A stretch of DNA of 64,000 bases from Streptomyces californicus (GTDB taxonomy: Bacteria > Actinomycetota > Actinomycetes > Streptomycetales > Streptomycetaceae), in contig NZ_JNZZ01000015.1 of the NCBI RefSeq assembly GCF_000717645.1, positions 108,121 to 172,120 of the forward strand, read 5' to 3'. The first letter of the stretch is position 1. Every line of letters starts with the position of its first letter. A program made the translations under genes and the position numbers. Below, one piece after another: positions 26,009-33,880 of this stretch. The notes under the pieces are model-generated. The model was not told the origin of the DNA, did no database searches, and saw only the letters and a list, made by a program, of their open reading frames with translations.

Positions 26009-27133
26009 ATGACGAACCCGTCCCCCACCCCCGAACAGGCAGCGGCCGCCGAGACACCCGGGAGCGTTCCGGCCCCGGCGGACAGCCCGGTCACGGTGTC
26101 CGGCCCGGGCACACCGCCAGCGACGGTCCCGCCCGCCACCGCGTCCGGCCCGGACGCGGCGACCCCGGCACCCGGCTCCGCGTCCGGCGACGGACGGGTC
26201 CCCGCCCCCCGGACCGCGGGCGAGTCGAGACGGCCGACGCTCCGCTCCGATCTGCGGGCGTCGTGGCCCGACGGCCTGGTGGCGCTCCTCATCACCGCGG
26301 CGGTCTTCGTCCTCCTCTATGTGCGCATCCGCAACAAGACGTCCTCGACGGTCACCGTGATGCCGTTCATGGCCGACGCGGGCGGCTTCTGGATGTACTT
26401 CCTCAGCCAGGCGTTCGGCTGGTCCGCGCTGCTCTGGGCCTGGGGCACCGTCGTCCTGGGGCTGATGCTGTCGGGGCCCCGACCGGGCCGCCTCCCGATA
26501 TCGGCGCCCCGGCTGGAACGCCTGCACCGCACCACGAGCCTCAACACCATGGCCCTGATCGCGGCCCACGCCCTGCTGTTCGCGGCCGAACTGGTCCGCC
26601 ACGACACGGCGTCGTGGAACTCGGCGGTCGCCACCGCCTTCGTGGAGGCGTTCGTCCCCGGCGGCTACGACTCGGGAACCGGGCGGATCGCCATCCCGGT
26701 CGGCCAGGCGGCCCTGTACCTCGCGATCCCGCTCGGCCTGCTCTTCTACGTACGCCACCGCATCGGCCCCAGAACCTGGCGGGTCCTGCACCGCTGCGTG
26801 ATCGTCGTCTACGTCCTCAGCGTCTGGCACACCCTGCTGTACGGGACCAACGTCTGGTACGACGGGTGGTTCCGCACCAGCGTCTGGCTGCTCCAGCTCC
26901 CGATCGCCGCGCTGCTGCTCCTGCGGCTGCTGCGGCCCGCCCGGCGCTCGGAGAAGCTGTCCGCCCGCCCCGGGGCGGGCGCCGGGGAACGTACGCGGTG
27001 GGCCCTGCGACTCGGCGGCCGGCTCGCCGTCGTGGCGGTCGTGGTGGCGTTGGTCGCCGTGGTGGCCACCGGCAGGGACGGCGGTCGCAGTGTGCCCCCG
27101 GAGGACACTTCCTCCACCCACAATCACGACTGA
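26009..27133 (+). CDS. Ferric reductase-like transmembrane protein
   Basis: A 374-residue protein. Residues 1-85 are Pro/Ala/Thr-rich and probably disordered. The ferric-reductase-like membrane domain follows with about six helices. It includes LHRTTSLNTMALIAAHALLF and VLHRCVIVVYVLSVWHTLLY, whose spaced His pairs are the expected bis-haem ligands. No FAD or NAD domain is attached, so electrons must come from a separate partner. The short tail ends THNHD. Start at ATG 26009 with an AAGAGG-like Shine-Dalgarno. It is divergent from the His-rich membrane protein and sigma genes. Confidence 0.85.
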   Translation: MTNPSPTPEQAAAAETPGSVPAPADSPVTVSGPGTPPATVPPATASGPDAATPAPGSASGDGRVPAPRTAGESRRPTLRSDLRASWPDGLVALLITAAVFVLLYVRIRNKTSSTVTVMPFMADAGGFWMYFLSQAFGWSALLWAWGTVVLGLMLSGPRPGRLPISAPRLERLHRTTSLNTMALIAAHALLFAAELVRHDTASWNSAVATAFVEAFVPGGYDSGTGRIAIPVGQAALYLAIPLGLLFYVRHRIGPRTWRVLHRCVIVVYVLSVWHTLLYGTNVWYDGWFRTSVWLLQLPIAALLLLRLLRPARRSEKLSARPGAGAGERTRWALRLGGRLAVVAVVVALVAVVATGRDGGRSVPPEDTSSTHNHD

Positions 27134-27285
27134 GCCACCGTCCGCGACCCGGGAGGCGGGGGCCGTGCGGAGAGGGGAGCCGCACGGAGGGGGGGTGGCT
27201 CGGCCGCCCCGGCGGGGAGGTCGGGGGGCTCGCGCCCGGCGGGGGGTGGTTCCGGAGCCCGGCGAGAGGCGTTCGCACGGAGACG

Positions 27286-27291
27286 TACGCT
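27286..27291 (+). promoter_or_regulatory. Putative -10 element, leaderless universal stress gene
   Basis: TACGCT lies 6 nt before the ATG at 27298, with no Shine-Dalgarno between. The spacing is compatible with a leaderless mRNA. Confidence 0.4.
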
Positions 27292-27297
27292 CGGTCC

Positions 27298-28167
27298 ATG
27301 ACCACCAACGATCTTCCTGTGATCGCCGCCGTCGACGGCTCCACGCACAGCCGCCAGGCGCTCGACTGGGCCACCCGCGAGGCCGTGCGGCGCGCGTTGC
27401 CGCTGCTGATCGTCCACGTCCGTCCGCTCACCCGGCAGATCGACGAGGAGACCGGGCGGCGGGAGGCCGAGGAGCTGCTGGCCGAGTCCGTGCGCCGGAG
27501 CGCGATCGTCGCTCCGGCGCTGCGGCCCTCGACGCTGGCCCCGCTGGACTTCCCGTCCGCGGCCCTGGTCTCGCTGGCCCGGGACGCGTCGATGGTCGTG
27601 GTCGGCTCGCGCGGACTCGGCGGTTTCCGCTCGTTGATGACCGGTTCGAACAGCCTCGCCACCGCCTCCATGGCGAGCTGCCCCGTCGTGATCGTGCGGG
27701 ACGACCGCCCCGAGGGCGACGGCGACCGGGACGCCGAGGCACCGGCCCGCACCGACATCGTGGCGGGGGTGGCCGCCGACGAGAGCAGCGAGGCGGTCCT
27801 GGAGTTCGCCTTCGCCACCGCGGCATCCCGTCCCGGGGCCCGGCTGCGGATCGTGCACGGCTGGACGATGTTCTCCTCGATGCTCGCGGGCGGGCCCGTC
27901 CTGGACCGCGAGGAGGCGGCGGACTCGGCGGCCCGGACGCTGGCCGAGCTGACCTCGGGATGGCACGAGAGGTACCCGCAGGTCGAGATCGTCCGGGAGC
28001 CGGTCAACGGCTCCGCGTCGCGGACCCTGGTGGCCGCGTCGGCGACGGCCGCCCTGACGGTGATCGGCCGCCGCAAGGGCGGCGAGTCGCTCGGGCTGGG
28101 GCTGTCCCCGGTGGCCCAGACGACGGTGACGCACGCCCCCGGCGCGGTCGCCGTCGTGCCCTGCTGA
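27298..28167 (+). CDS. Tandem universal stress protein
   Basis: A 289-residue protein with two USP domains (about 5-135 and 150-289). The first retains the ATP-binding pattern VVGSRGLGGFRSLMTGSNS (G-2X-G-9X-G-S). The second ends VIGRRKGGESLGLGLSPVAQ, where the pattern is degenerate, so probably only the first half binds nucleotide. Tandem USPs are common in Streptomyces and mycobacteria as energy or hypoxia sensors. It lies between the ferric-reductase-like gene and an NTF2-like gene, all on the plus strand, without obvious coupling. Confidence 0.93.
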   Translation: MTTNDLPVIAAVDGSTHSRQALDWATREAVRRALPLLIVHVRPLTRQIDEETGRREAEELLAESVRRSAIVAPALRPSTLAPLDFPSAALVSLARDASMVVVGSRGLGGFRSLMTGSNSLATASMASCPVVIVRDDRPEGDGDRDAEAPARTDIVAGVAADESSEAVLEFAFATAASRPGARLRIVHGWTMFSSMLAGGPVLDREEAADSAARTLAELTSGWHERYPQVEIVREPVNGSASRTLVAASATAALTVIGRRKGGESLGLGLSPVAQTTVTHAPGAVAVVPC

Positions 28168-28274
28168 ACCACGCCGCCCGCCCCGGCCGACCACCGGGCC
28201 TCCGATCTCCGGCCCGCCCGCCCCGGCGAACCGCCAAGCCTCCGGTGCGGACGGGCCGGTGCAGACGGGCCGTG

Positions 28275-28343
28275 CCCCACCGGGCCTCGTACAACGGCCC
28301 CACAGGGCCTCGTTCACCACCCCACACTGCCTCGTACACCGCC
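28275..28343. repeat. Three ~23-bp tandem repeats
   Basis: Units at 28275-28297, 28298-28320 and 28321-28343 share CCCCAC-N2-GGCCTCGT[AT]CA. They end 45 bp before the NTF2-like start, so they could be regulator-binding iterons. No matching regulator gene is adjacent. Confidence 0.5.
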
Positions 28344-28387
28344 GCACGACTCTTGGCCTCGCGGGCCGCGTGGCCGAGACTTGGCCG

Positions 28388-28906
28388 ATGACACAGCGCG
28401 TGGCACTCGCGACCGTACTGGACCGGCTTGCCATCGATGAGGTGATCACCGGGTACGCCGCGGCCGTGGACGACGGTGCCTGGCCCGCGTACCGGGCCCT
28501 GTTCGCCGAGGACGGCCGCGCGGACTACCGGGACGCCGGCGGGATCGAGGGCCCGGCCGAGGAGATGGCCCGCTGGCTCGCGGAGACGATGCGCCTCTTC
28601 CCCGTACGCCAGCATCTGATCGTCAACCGGCGCGTCCGCCTGGAGGACCTGGGCGGCTACCCGGGCGACCGGGCCGAGGTGCGGGCCGACTACCTCAACC
28701 CGATGCGCCTGGACCGGGCGGCGGCCGGCACGGGCTCCCCCGGCGAGGCGGACTCCGGGGAGGCGGGCTCCGGGCGGTCCGGCGGCCTCTCCCCCGACTT
28801 CGTCACCGGCGGCCGCTACACCTTCGAGCTGCTGCGCACCGGGCCGGACTGGCTGATCCACCGGCTCACCGTCCACGAGAAGTGGCGCCGCGCCCCGGGC
28901 GCGTGA
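28388..28906 (+). CDS. SnoaL/NTF2-like family protein
   Basis: A 172-residue NTF2-like alpha+beta barrel protein. It begins with the typical DRLAIDEVITGYAAAVDDGAW helix, then the ALFAEDGRADYRD strand; a GGRYTFELLRTGPDWLIHRL sheet closes the cone. A low-complexity Gly/Ser/Glu insertion (about 115-132) interrupts the sheet. Such proteins include ketosteroid isomerase- and dioxygenase-beta-like enzymes. The specific reaction is unknown. Start at ATG 28388; no good Shine-Dalgarno. Confidence 0.82.
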   Translation: MTQRVALATVLDRLAIDEVITGYAAAVDDGAWPAYRALFAEDGRADYRDAGGIEGPAEEMARWLAETMRLFPVRQHLIVNRRVRLEDLGGYPGDRAEVRADYLNPMRLDRAAAGTGSPGEADSGEAGSGRSGGLSPDFVTGGRYTFELLRTGPDWLIHRLTVHEKWRRAPGA

Positions 28907-29063
28907 CGGGACGCCCACGACCCGGCGTGCCCCGCTCGGCCCGCGTCCTGTGTCCGACGCGGACCGTCTGGCCCACACTGGGTGGCGCGGGGCTCCAGGG
29001 GCTGACGCGGTGACCGGCGACCACGGTGACCGCCCGCCCGTGCACGACCGAGGAGGGCACGGC

Positions 29064-30716
29064 ATGCGCATACGGGGCGGGCGTGGCACCCCGGACGGCG
29101 GGCCCGCGGGCGCCCCCGCTCCCGGCGAGGGTTCCGGCACCGCCGGGGCGGGTGACGAAGCGTCGCCCCCGGGCCGGCGTTCCCCCCGCGCCGGGCCGCT
29201 CACCTCCGCCTGGACGCGGGGCGCGGCGGCGGTGCTCGCCGGGGCCCTGCCGGCGCTCGCCTTCCCCGCGCCCGGTCTCTGGTGGTTCGCCTATCTGGCG
29301 CTGGTCCCCTGGCTGCTGCTGATCCGTACCGCGCGCTCACCGCGCCGGGCGGCGCTGGACGGCTGGCTCGGCGGGATCGGATTCGTCGTCGCCGTGCACC
29401 ACTGGCTGATGCCGAGTCTCCACGTCTTCATCGTGCTGCTGGCCGCGCTGCTCGGGCTGCTGTGGGCTCCCTGGGGGCTGCTGGCAGCCCGGCTGCTCGG
29501 CGGGACGCCGTCCGCCGCGCGGGGGGCGGCCGCCGTGCTCGTGGTGCCCTCCGGCTGGCTGATGATCGAGCTGGTCCGGTCCTGGGAGGGGCTGGGCGGC
29601 CCGTGGGGGCTCCTCGGCGCGAGCCAGTGGGAGGTGGGTCCGGCCCTGCGGCTCGCCTCGGTGGGCGGGGTGTGGCTGGTGAGCCTGCTGGTGGTCGCGG
29701 TGAGCACCGGTGCGGTCCTGCTGATCGCCGACCGCGCCGCCCGGACGGCCGCCGGGGCGCTGCTGGTGGTGTGCGGCCTGTGCGTCGCGGCGGTGGCGGC
29801 GTGGGCGCCCCGGCCGCAGAGCGCGGGCGCGGTCAGGATCGCCGTCGTACAGCCGGGTGTCGTGGGGGGGCCGGGCAGCGTGGCGCGCCGCCTCGACCGG
29901 GGCGAGGAGCTGACCCGGACGCTGGCGGGCCGGGACGTGGACCTGGTGGTGTGGGGCGAGAGCAGCATCGGAGCGGGGGCGTGGCAGGACCCGCGGACCG
30001 TACGGCGGCTGGCGGAGCTGTCCCGCCGGGTCGGCGCGGACCTGCTGGTCAACGTGGACGCCCGGCAGACGGACGGCTCGGGGCGAACGGGCATCTTCAA
30101 GTCGGCCGTGCTCGTGGGGCCCGGCGGACCGACCGGGGACCGCTACGACAAGATGCGGCTCGTCCCGTTCGGCGAGTACGTGCCCGCCCGCTCCCTGCTG
30201 GGGTGGGCGACCTCCGTGGGCAGGGCGGCGGGCGAGGACCGGCTGCGCGGCGACCGCCAGGTCGTGATGGCGCTGCCGGACGGGGCGCCGGGGCTGCGGA
30301 TCGGCCCGCTGGTCTGCTTCGAGACGGCGTTCCCCGACATGAGCCGCAGGCTGGTGCGCGACGGTGCGCAGGTGATCGTCGCGCAGTCCGCCACCTCGAC
30401 GTTCCAGCACAGCTGGGCCCCCGCCCAGCACGCGTCGCTGGGGGCGCTGCGGGCGGCGGAGAACGGCCGTCCGACGGTCCACGCCACGCTGACCGGGATC
30501 AGCGCCGCGTACGGGCCGAGGGGGGAGCGGGTCGGCCGCCCGCTCTCCACCGACGCGAGCGCGGCGGAGGTCTTCGAGCTGCCCCTGGCGCGCGGGGAGA
30601 CGCTCTACGGCCGGTTCGGCGACTGGCCGGTGTACGGGGCGCTGGCGGTGCTCGCCGTCCTGTGCGCGGTGGAGGGGGCGCGGGCGTTCAGGAAGCCTGT
30701 TCCAGGGCCTCGGTGA
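29064..30716 (+). CDS. lnt: Apolipoprotein N-acyltransferase
   Basis: A 550-residue Lnt. A disordered Gly/Pro-rich start (1-50) precedes about six N-terminal membrane helices (about 55-245) and a carbon-nitrogen hydrolase domain (about 260-515). The catalytic triad is visible: Glu in VVWGESSIG, Lys in YDKMRLVPFGEYVP, and Cys in GPLVCFETAFPDMSR. A final helix anchors the C-terminus. The enzyme adds the third acyl chain to lipoprotein N-terminal cysteines; Streptomyces carry functional Lnt homologues. The ATG at 29064 has GAGGAGGG. The stop overlaps the convergent oxidoreductase gene by 29 bp. Confidence 0.93.
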   Translation: MRIRGGRGTPDGGPAGAPAPGEGSGTAGAGDEASPPGRRSPRAGPLTSAWTRGAAAVLAGALPALAFPAPGLWWFAYLALVPWLLLIRTARSPRRAALDGWLGGIGFVVAVHHWLMPSLHVFIVLLAALLGLLWAPWGLLAARLLGGTPSAARGAAAVLVVPSGWLMIELVRSWEGLGGPWGLLGASQWEVGPALRLASVGGVWLVSLLVVAVSTGAVLLIADRAARTAAGALLVVCGLCVAAVAAWAPRPQSAGAVRIAVVQPGVVGGPGSVARRLDRGEELTRTLAGRDVDLVVWGESSIGAGAWQDPRTVRRLAELSRRVGADLLVNVDARQTDGSGRTGIFKSAVLVGPGGPTGDRYDKMRLVPFGEYVPARSLLGWATSVGRAAGEDRLRGDRQVVMALPDGAPGLRIGPLVCFETAFPDMSRRLVRDGAQVIVAQSATSTFQHSWAPAQHASLGALRAAENGRPTVHATLTGISAAYGPRGERVGRPLSTDASAAEVFELPLARGETLYGRFGDWPVYGALAVLAVLCAVEGARAFRKPVPGPR

Positions 30717-31593
30717 CCACCCGCTCGCACAGCTCGTGGGTGGCCAGGGCGTCCCGGGCGCTGAGCGTCTCGCCCCGGCCGACGGCGTCGAGGAAGGCGA
30801 GGACGCACGCCTCGATGCCGCGCTGGCGGGCCACCGGCACCCAGTCGCCCCGGCGGCGCACGCTGGGCTGGCCCTTGTGGTCGACGATGTCCGCGAGGTT
30901 GAGTACCTGGCGCTTGGTGTCCTGGCCGGAGACTTCGAGGATCTCCTCGGTCGAGCCGTTCAGCCGGTTCATCATGCCGATCGCGGTGAACCCGTCGCCG
31001 GACAGCTGGAGCACCACGTGGTGCATCAGTCCGTCCACGACGCGGGCCCGCACGGTGGTGTGGTCGACCGTGCCCGGGGCGAGGAAGCGCAGGGTGTCGA
31101 CGACGTGGATGAAGTCGTCGAGGACCATGGCCCGCGGGTCCTCGGGCAGCCCGACCCGGTTCTTCTGCAGGAGGATCAGCTCGCGCGGGTGCTCCGCGCA
31201 CTGCGCGTATCCCGGGGCGAAGCGGCGGTTGAAGCCGACGGCGAGGCTGACGCCGCGTTCCTCCGCGAGGTTCACCAGCCGCTCGGAGTCGGCGAGCTCG
31301 TAGGCGAGCGGCTTGTCGACATAGGTGGCGACACCGGCATCGAGGAGGCGTTCCACGATCTGCGGGTGCACGGCGGTCGGGGCGTGCACGAACGCCGCGT
31401 CCAACCCCGCGTCGATGAGGGAGTCCAGGGTGGTGTGGCGCTGTCCGGTCGGGACCCGGTGGGCGTCGCCGACCTCCTGGAGCGTGGCCGGGGTGCGGGT
31501 CTGCAGATGCAGTTCGGCCCCCGGTACGGCGGTGAGCACCGGCAGGTACGCCTTCCGGGCGATGTCGCCGAGCCCGATGCAACCGATCTTCAC
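30688..31593 (-). CDS. Gfo/Idh/MocA family oxidoreductase
   Basis: A 301-residue NAD(P)-dependent oxidoreductase. The N-terminal Rossmann domain begins KIGCIGLGDIARKAYLPVL (GXGXXA). The family EKP motif appears as YVDKPLAYE near residue 91, followed by GFNRRFAPGY, where substrate-site residues lie. The C-terminal alpha/beta domain completes the fold. The substrate is unknown; sugars, inositols and biliverdin are known for relatives. GTG 31593 has AGGGAG at good spacing. Monocistronic, convergent with lnt. Confidence 0.9.
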   Translation of the reverse strand: MKIGCIGLGDIARKAYLPVLTAVPGAELHLQTRTPATLQEVGDAHRVPTGQRHTTLDSLIDAGLDAAFVHAPTAVHPQIVERLLDAGVATYVDKPLAYELADSERLVNLAEERGVSLAVGFNRRFAPGYAQCAEHPRELILLQKNRVGLPEDPRAMVLDDFIHVVDTLRFLAPGTVDHTTVRARVVDGLMHHVVLQLSGDGFTAIGMMNRLNGSTEEILEVSGQDTKRQVLNLADIVDHKGQPSVRRRGDWVPVARQRGIEACVLAFLDAVGRGETLSARDALATHELCERVVTEALEQAS

Positions 31594-31877
31594 GAGGTCT
31601 CCCTGTCGCCGTGCCGCTCCACAGTGCGCGGCTGTCCGGCCGCGCCCCGGCAGCATACGTCGCCGCCGGTGGCCCATCGACCGCCCCGGCGACAAAACCC
31701 CTGGCCAGGGGCGTGATGGTGGGGAACGCGGAGATCGGGCGCCGCCGCGGCGGCACGCCGTGGGGGGGTGCTCCCCGGCGTGTACGGGCCGGGGAGCCGT
31801 GCTGACCGGGTCACTCGTGCGGGCCATTCCCGGCGCACCGGCGCCCGCCAGAGGGGTGCGGGCCGCAGAGTTGCCGC

Positions 31878-32345
31878 GTGCAGAGAACCAGAATCGCCGC
31901 GACGCTCCTGGCCGGCCTGGCGGTCGCCGCCGTCTCCGGCTGCGTGTCGGTGGAGCCCGGAGCCGTTCCCTCCCCGCGTCCCGGCACGGCCGGGCCGGTG
32001 CAGGACGTGGCCCCGCAGGTCGTGCAGCCGCCCGCCCGCGAGGCGCTGGAGGCCGTGCCCGGTCCGAGTCCGTCGCCCTCCCGCGCGTCCTCCCCCGCGC
32101 CCCCGGCCCCCGACGCCGGTCCGCCCCGGCGTTCCGGTCCGGCGGACGCCGCCCCTCCGGCCGAGCGCGCGGACCCGCCGCGGCAGCGGACCCCGCGCCG
32201 GCCGCGCGCCGCACCGCCCGTCGTCGCGCCCGCCGTGCCGCGCCTGCCCGGCGGGGCGGACGTCTGCGCGCTGGGCCGGGGGTACGGCAAGTGGCCCGCC
32301 GGAAGCCCGCAGTCCCGTATCTGCTCGGAGGCGTACGGTCGCTGA
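31878..32345 (+). CDS. Small Pro-rich lipoprotein
   Basis: A 155-residue predicted lipoprotein. The signal peptide is basic then hydrophobic (QRTRIAATLLAGLAVAAVSG) and ends in the lipobox VSGC, with the acylated Cys at residue 22. The mature chain is almost wholly Pro/Ala/Arg-rich, with a short ordered C-terminus (GADVCALGRGYGKWPAG) carrying two cysteines. No function is recognised; it may be a wall-spanning spacer with a small peptidoglycan- or ligand-binding tip. Start at GTG 31878. Confidence 0.7.
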   Translation: MQRTRIAATLLAGLAVAAVSGCVSVEPGAVPSPRPGTAGPVQDVAPQVVQPPAREALEAVPGPSPSPSRASSPAPPAPDAGPPRRSGPADAAPPAERADPPRQRTPRRPRAAPPVVAPAVPRLPGGADVCALGRGYGKWPAGSPQSRICSEAYGR

Positions 32346-32409
32346 CGCTCCGGCCCCGGGGCCACCGCGGCCGCCGGCCCGGTGGCCGGCGGTTCGCGGG
32401 CCGCCGGGG

Positions 32410-32955
32410 TCACCGCTCCCGGAGGCGGAGCTCCAGGCGGTCGATGGCGGCGCGGACCCCGCGGCCCTGTCGGTCGTCCGCGAGCTCGGCGGCCGCCGCG
32501 CGGGCCAGCCGGAGGTGGGTCCTGGCCGCGTCGTGGCGGTGGAGCTTGAGGTAGTCCGCCGCGAGGTTGAGGTGGAGCGAGGGGGAGAACGCGCGGACGG
32601 CCGGCAGGTCCCGGTGCTCCGCCGCCCCCTCTCCGCCGGACTCCCCCGGCTTCCCCGGGCCCTCGGTGTGGCGCACGGCCTCCGCGGCGGTCAGGGCGCG
32701 CAGGTCCCAGGCCAGCTCGTCACCCGGGTCGTCCTGGGCGTCGGCCATGTAGTGCGCGAGCGTGCAGCGGTGCAGGGGGTCGCCGTCCGATCCCAGCTCC
32801 GCCCAGAGCGCGCCGAAGCGGTTGCGGGCCTCTTCGCGGTCACCTGCGTGGAGCAGCATGACGGCTTGGCCGATCCGGGTCATGACGGCGTCCTCCGACA
32901 CCTGCTGCCGCTCCACCACTACTCGCTCCTCGTCGCCCGTCCGACCGCCGGACAC
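32410..32955 (-). CDS. TPR-like hypothetical protein
   Basis: A 181-residue helical protein. Two TPR-like helix pairs are discernible (AVMLLHAGDREEARNRFGAL at about 32-51 and LHLNLAADYLKLHRHDAART at about 126-145), separated by an acidic Gly/Glu-rich loop. This pattern occurs in many short Streptomyces proteins of unknown role. No signal peptide or membrane helix. It lies 83 bp downstream of ung in the same orientation. Confidence 0.72.
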   Translation of the reverse strand: MSGGRTGDEERVVVERQQVSEDAVMTRIGQAVMLLHAGDREEARNRFGALWAELGSDGDPLHRCTLAHYMADAQDDPGDELAWDLRALTAAEAVRHTEGPGKPGESGGEGAAEHRDLPAVRAFSPSLHLNLAADYLKLHRHDAARTHLRLARAAAAELADDRQGRGVRAAIDRLELRLRER

Positions 32956-33038
32956 GCCCTCAGGGCTGTCCCGTCCGACGCTAACGCCGGGTCGGCGCGG
33001 AACCGGTCAGACACGGGCTCCGAGGAGCGGCCCGTCCG

Positions 33039-33722
33039 TCAGCCGAGGTCGGGGATGCGCCAGTCGATCGGCTGGTGCCCCTGGGCGGCCACGGCCTCGT
33101 TGATCTGCGTGAAGGGGCGGGAGCCGAAGAACTTCTTGGCGGAGAGCGGGGAGGGGTGGGCGCCCTTCACCACGATGTGGCGCTCCTCGTCGATCAGCGG
33201 CAGCTTCTTCTGCGCGTAGTTGCCCCAGAGCACGAAGACCGCCGGGTCGGGCCGGTCGGCGACGGCGCGGATCACGGCGTCGGTGATCTTCTCCCATCCC
33301 TTGTTCTTGTGGGAGTTGGCCTCGCCGCCCCGGACGGTGAGCACCGCGTTGAGCAGGAGGACGCCCTGCTCGGCCCAGGGCATCAGATAGCCGTTGTCCG
33401 GGATCGGCAGCCCGAGCTCCTGGTGCATCTCCTTGTAGATGTTGCGCAGCGACGGGGGCGTCCTGACGCCGGGCCGCACGGAGAAGCACAGGCCGTGGCC
33501 CTGGCCCTCGCCGTGGTACGGGTCCTGGCCGAGGACCAGGACCTTCACCTTGTCGTACGGAGTGGCGTCCAGGGCGGCGAAGACCTGCTCGCGCGGCGGG
33601 TACACGGGCCCCTTCGCCCGCTCCTCCTCGACGAAGTCCGCCAGCTCCTTGACGTACGGCTTCTGCAGTTCTTCGCCGAGGACACCGCGCCAGGACTCGG
33701 GCAGCAGGTCGATATCGGTCAC
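33039..33722 (-). CDS. ung: Uracil-DNA glycosylase, family 1
   Basis: A 227-residue Ung. The water-activating loop is GQDPYHG with catalytic D67, the Leu-intercalation loop region is HPSPLS, and NAVLTVR marks the uracil pocket. The enzyme removes uracil from DNA after cytosine deamination or dUTP incorporation. I chose GTG 33722 because GGAGG then stands 8 nt upstream; a GTG two codons earlier is too close. Length and motifs are standard. Confidence 0.96.
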   Translation of the reverse strand: MTDIDLLPESWRGVLGEELQKPYVKELADFVEEERAKGPVYPPREQVFAALDATPYDKVKVLVLGQDPYHGEGQGHGLCFSVRPGVRTPPSLRNIYKEMHQELGLPIPDNGYLMPWAEQGVLLLNAVLTVRGGEANSHKNKGWEKITDAVIRAVADRPDPAVFVLWGNYAQKKLPLIDEERHIVVKGAHPSPLSAKKFFGSRPFTQINEAVAAQGHQPIDWRIPDLG

Positions 33723-33786
33723 GTCCACAACCTCCGGTGAGCAACAGGTTCTTGCTCCCAGAACCTACCGGGCCCCACTGACAACG

Positions 33787-33824
33787 GACCCGGGCAGCCC
33801 CCGCGCACGGTCGCCGCCCGGGTC
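33787..33824 (-). terminator. Terminator after the substrate-binding protein gene
   Basis: Arms GACCCGGGC (33787-33795) and GCCCGGGTC (33816-33824) form a 9-bp stem downstream of the minus-strand stop at 33881. Confidence 0.6.
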
Positions 33825-33880
33825 TCGGGGGGGGCCGTGCGCGAGGGCCGACCGGGCCCCGGGGAACGTCCGGCGGGCGG

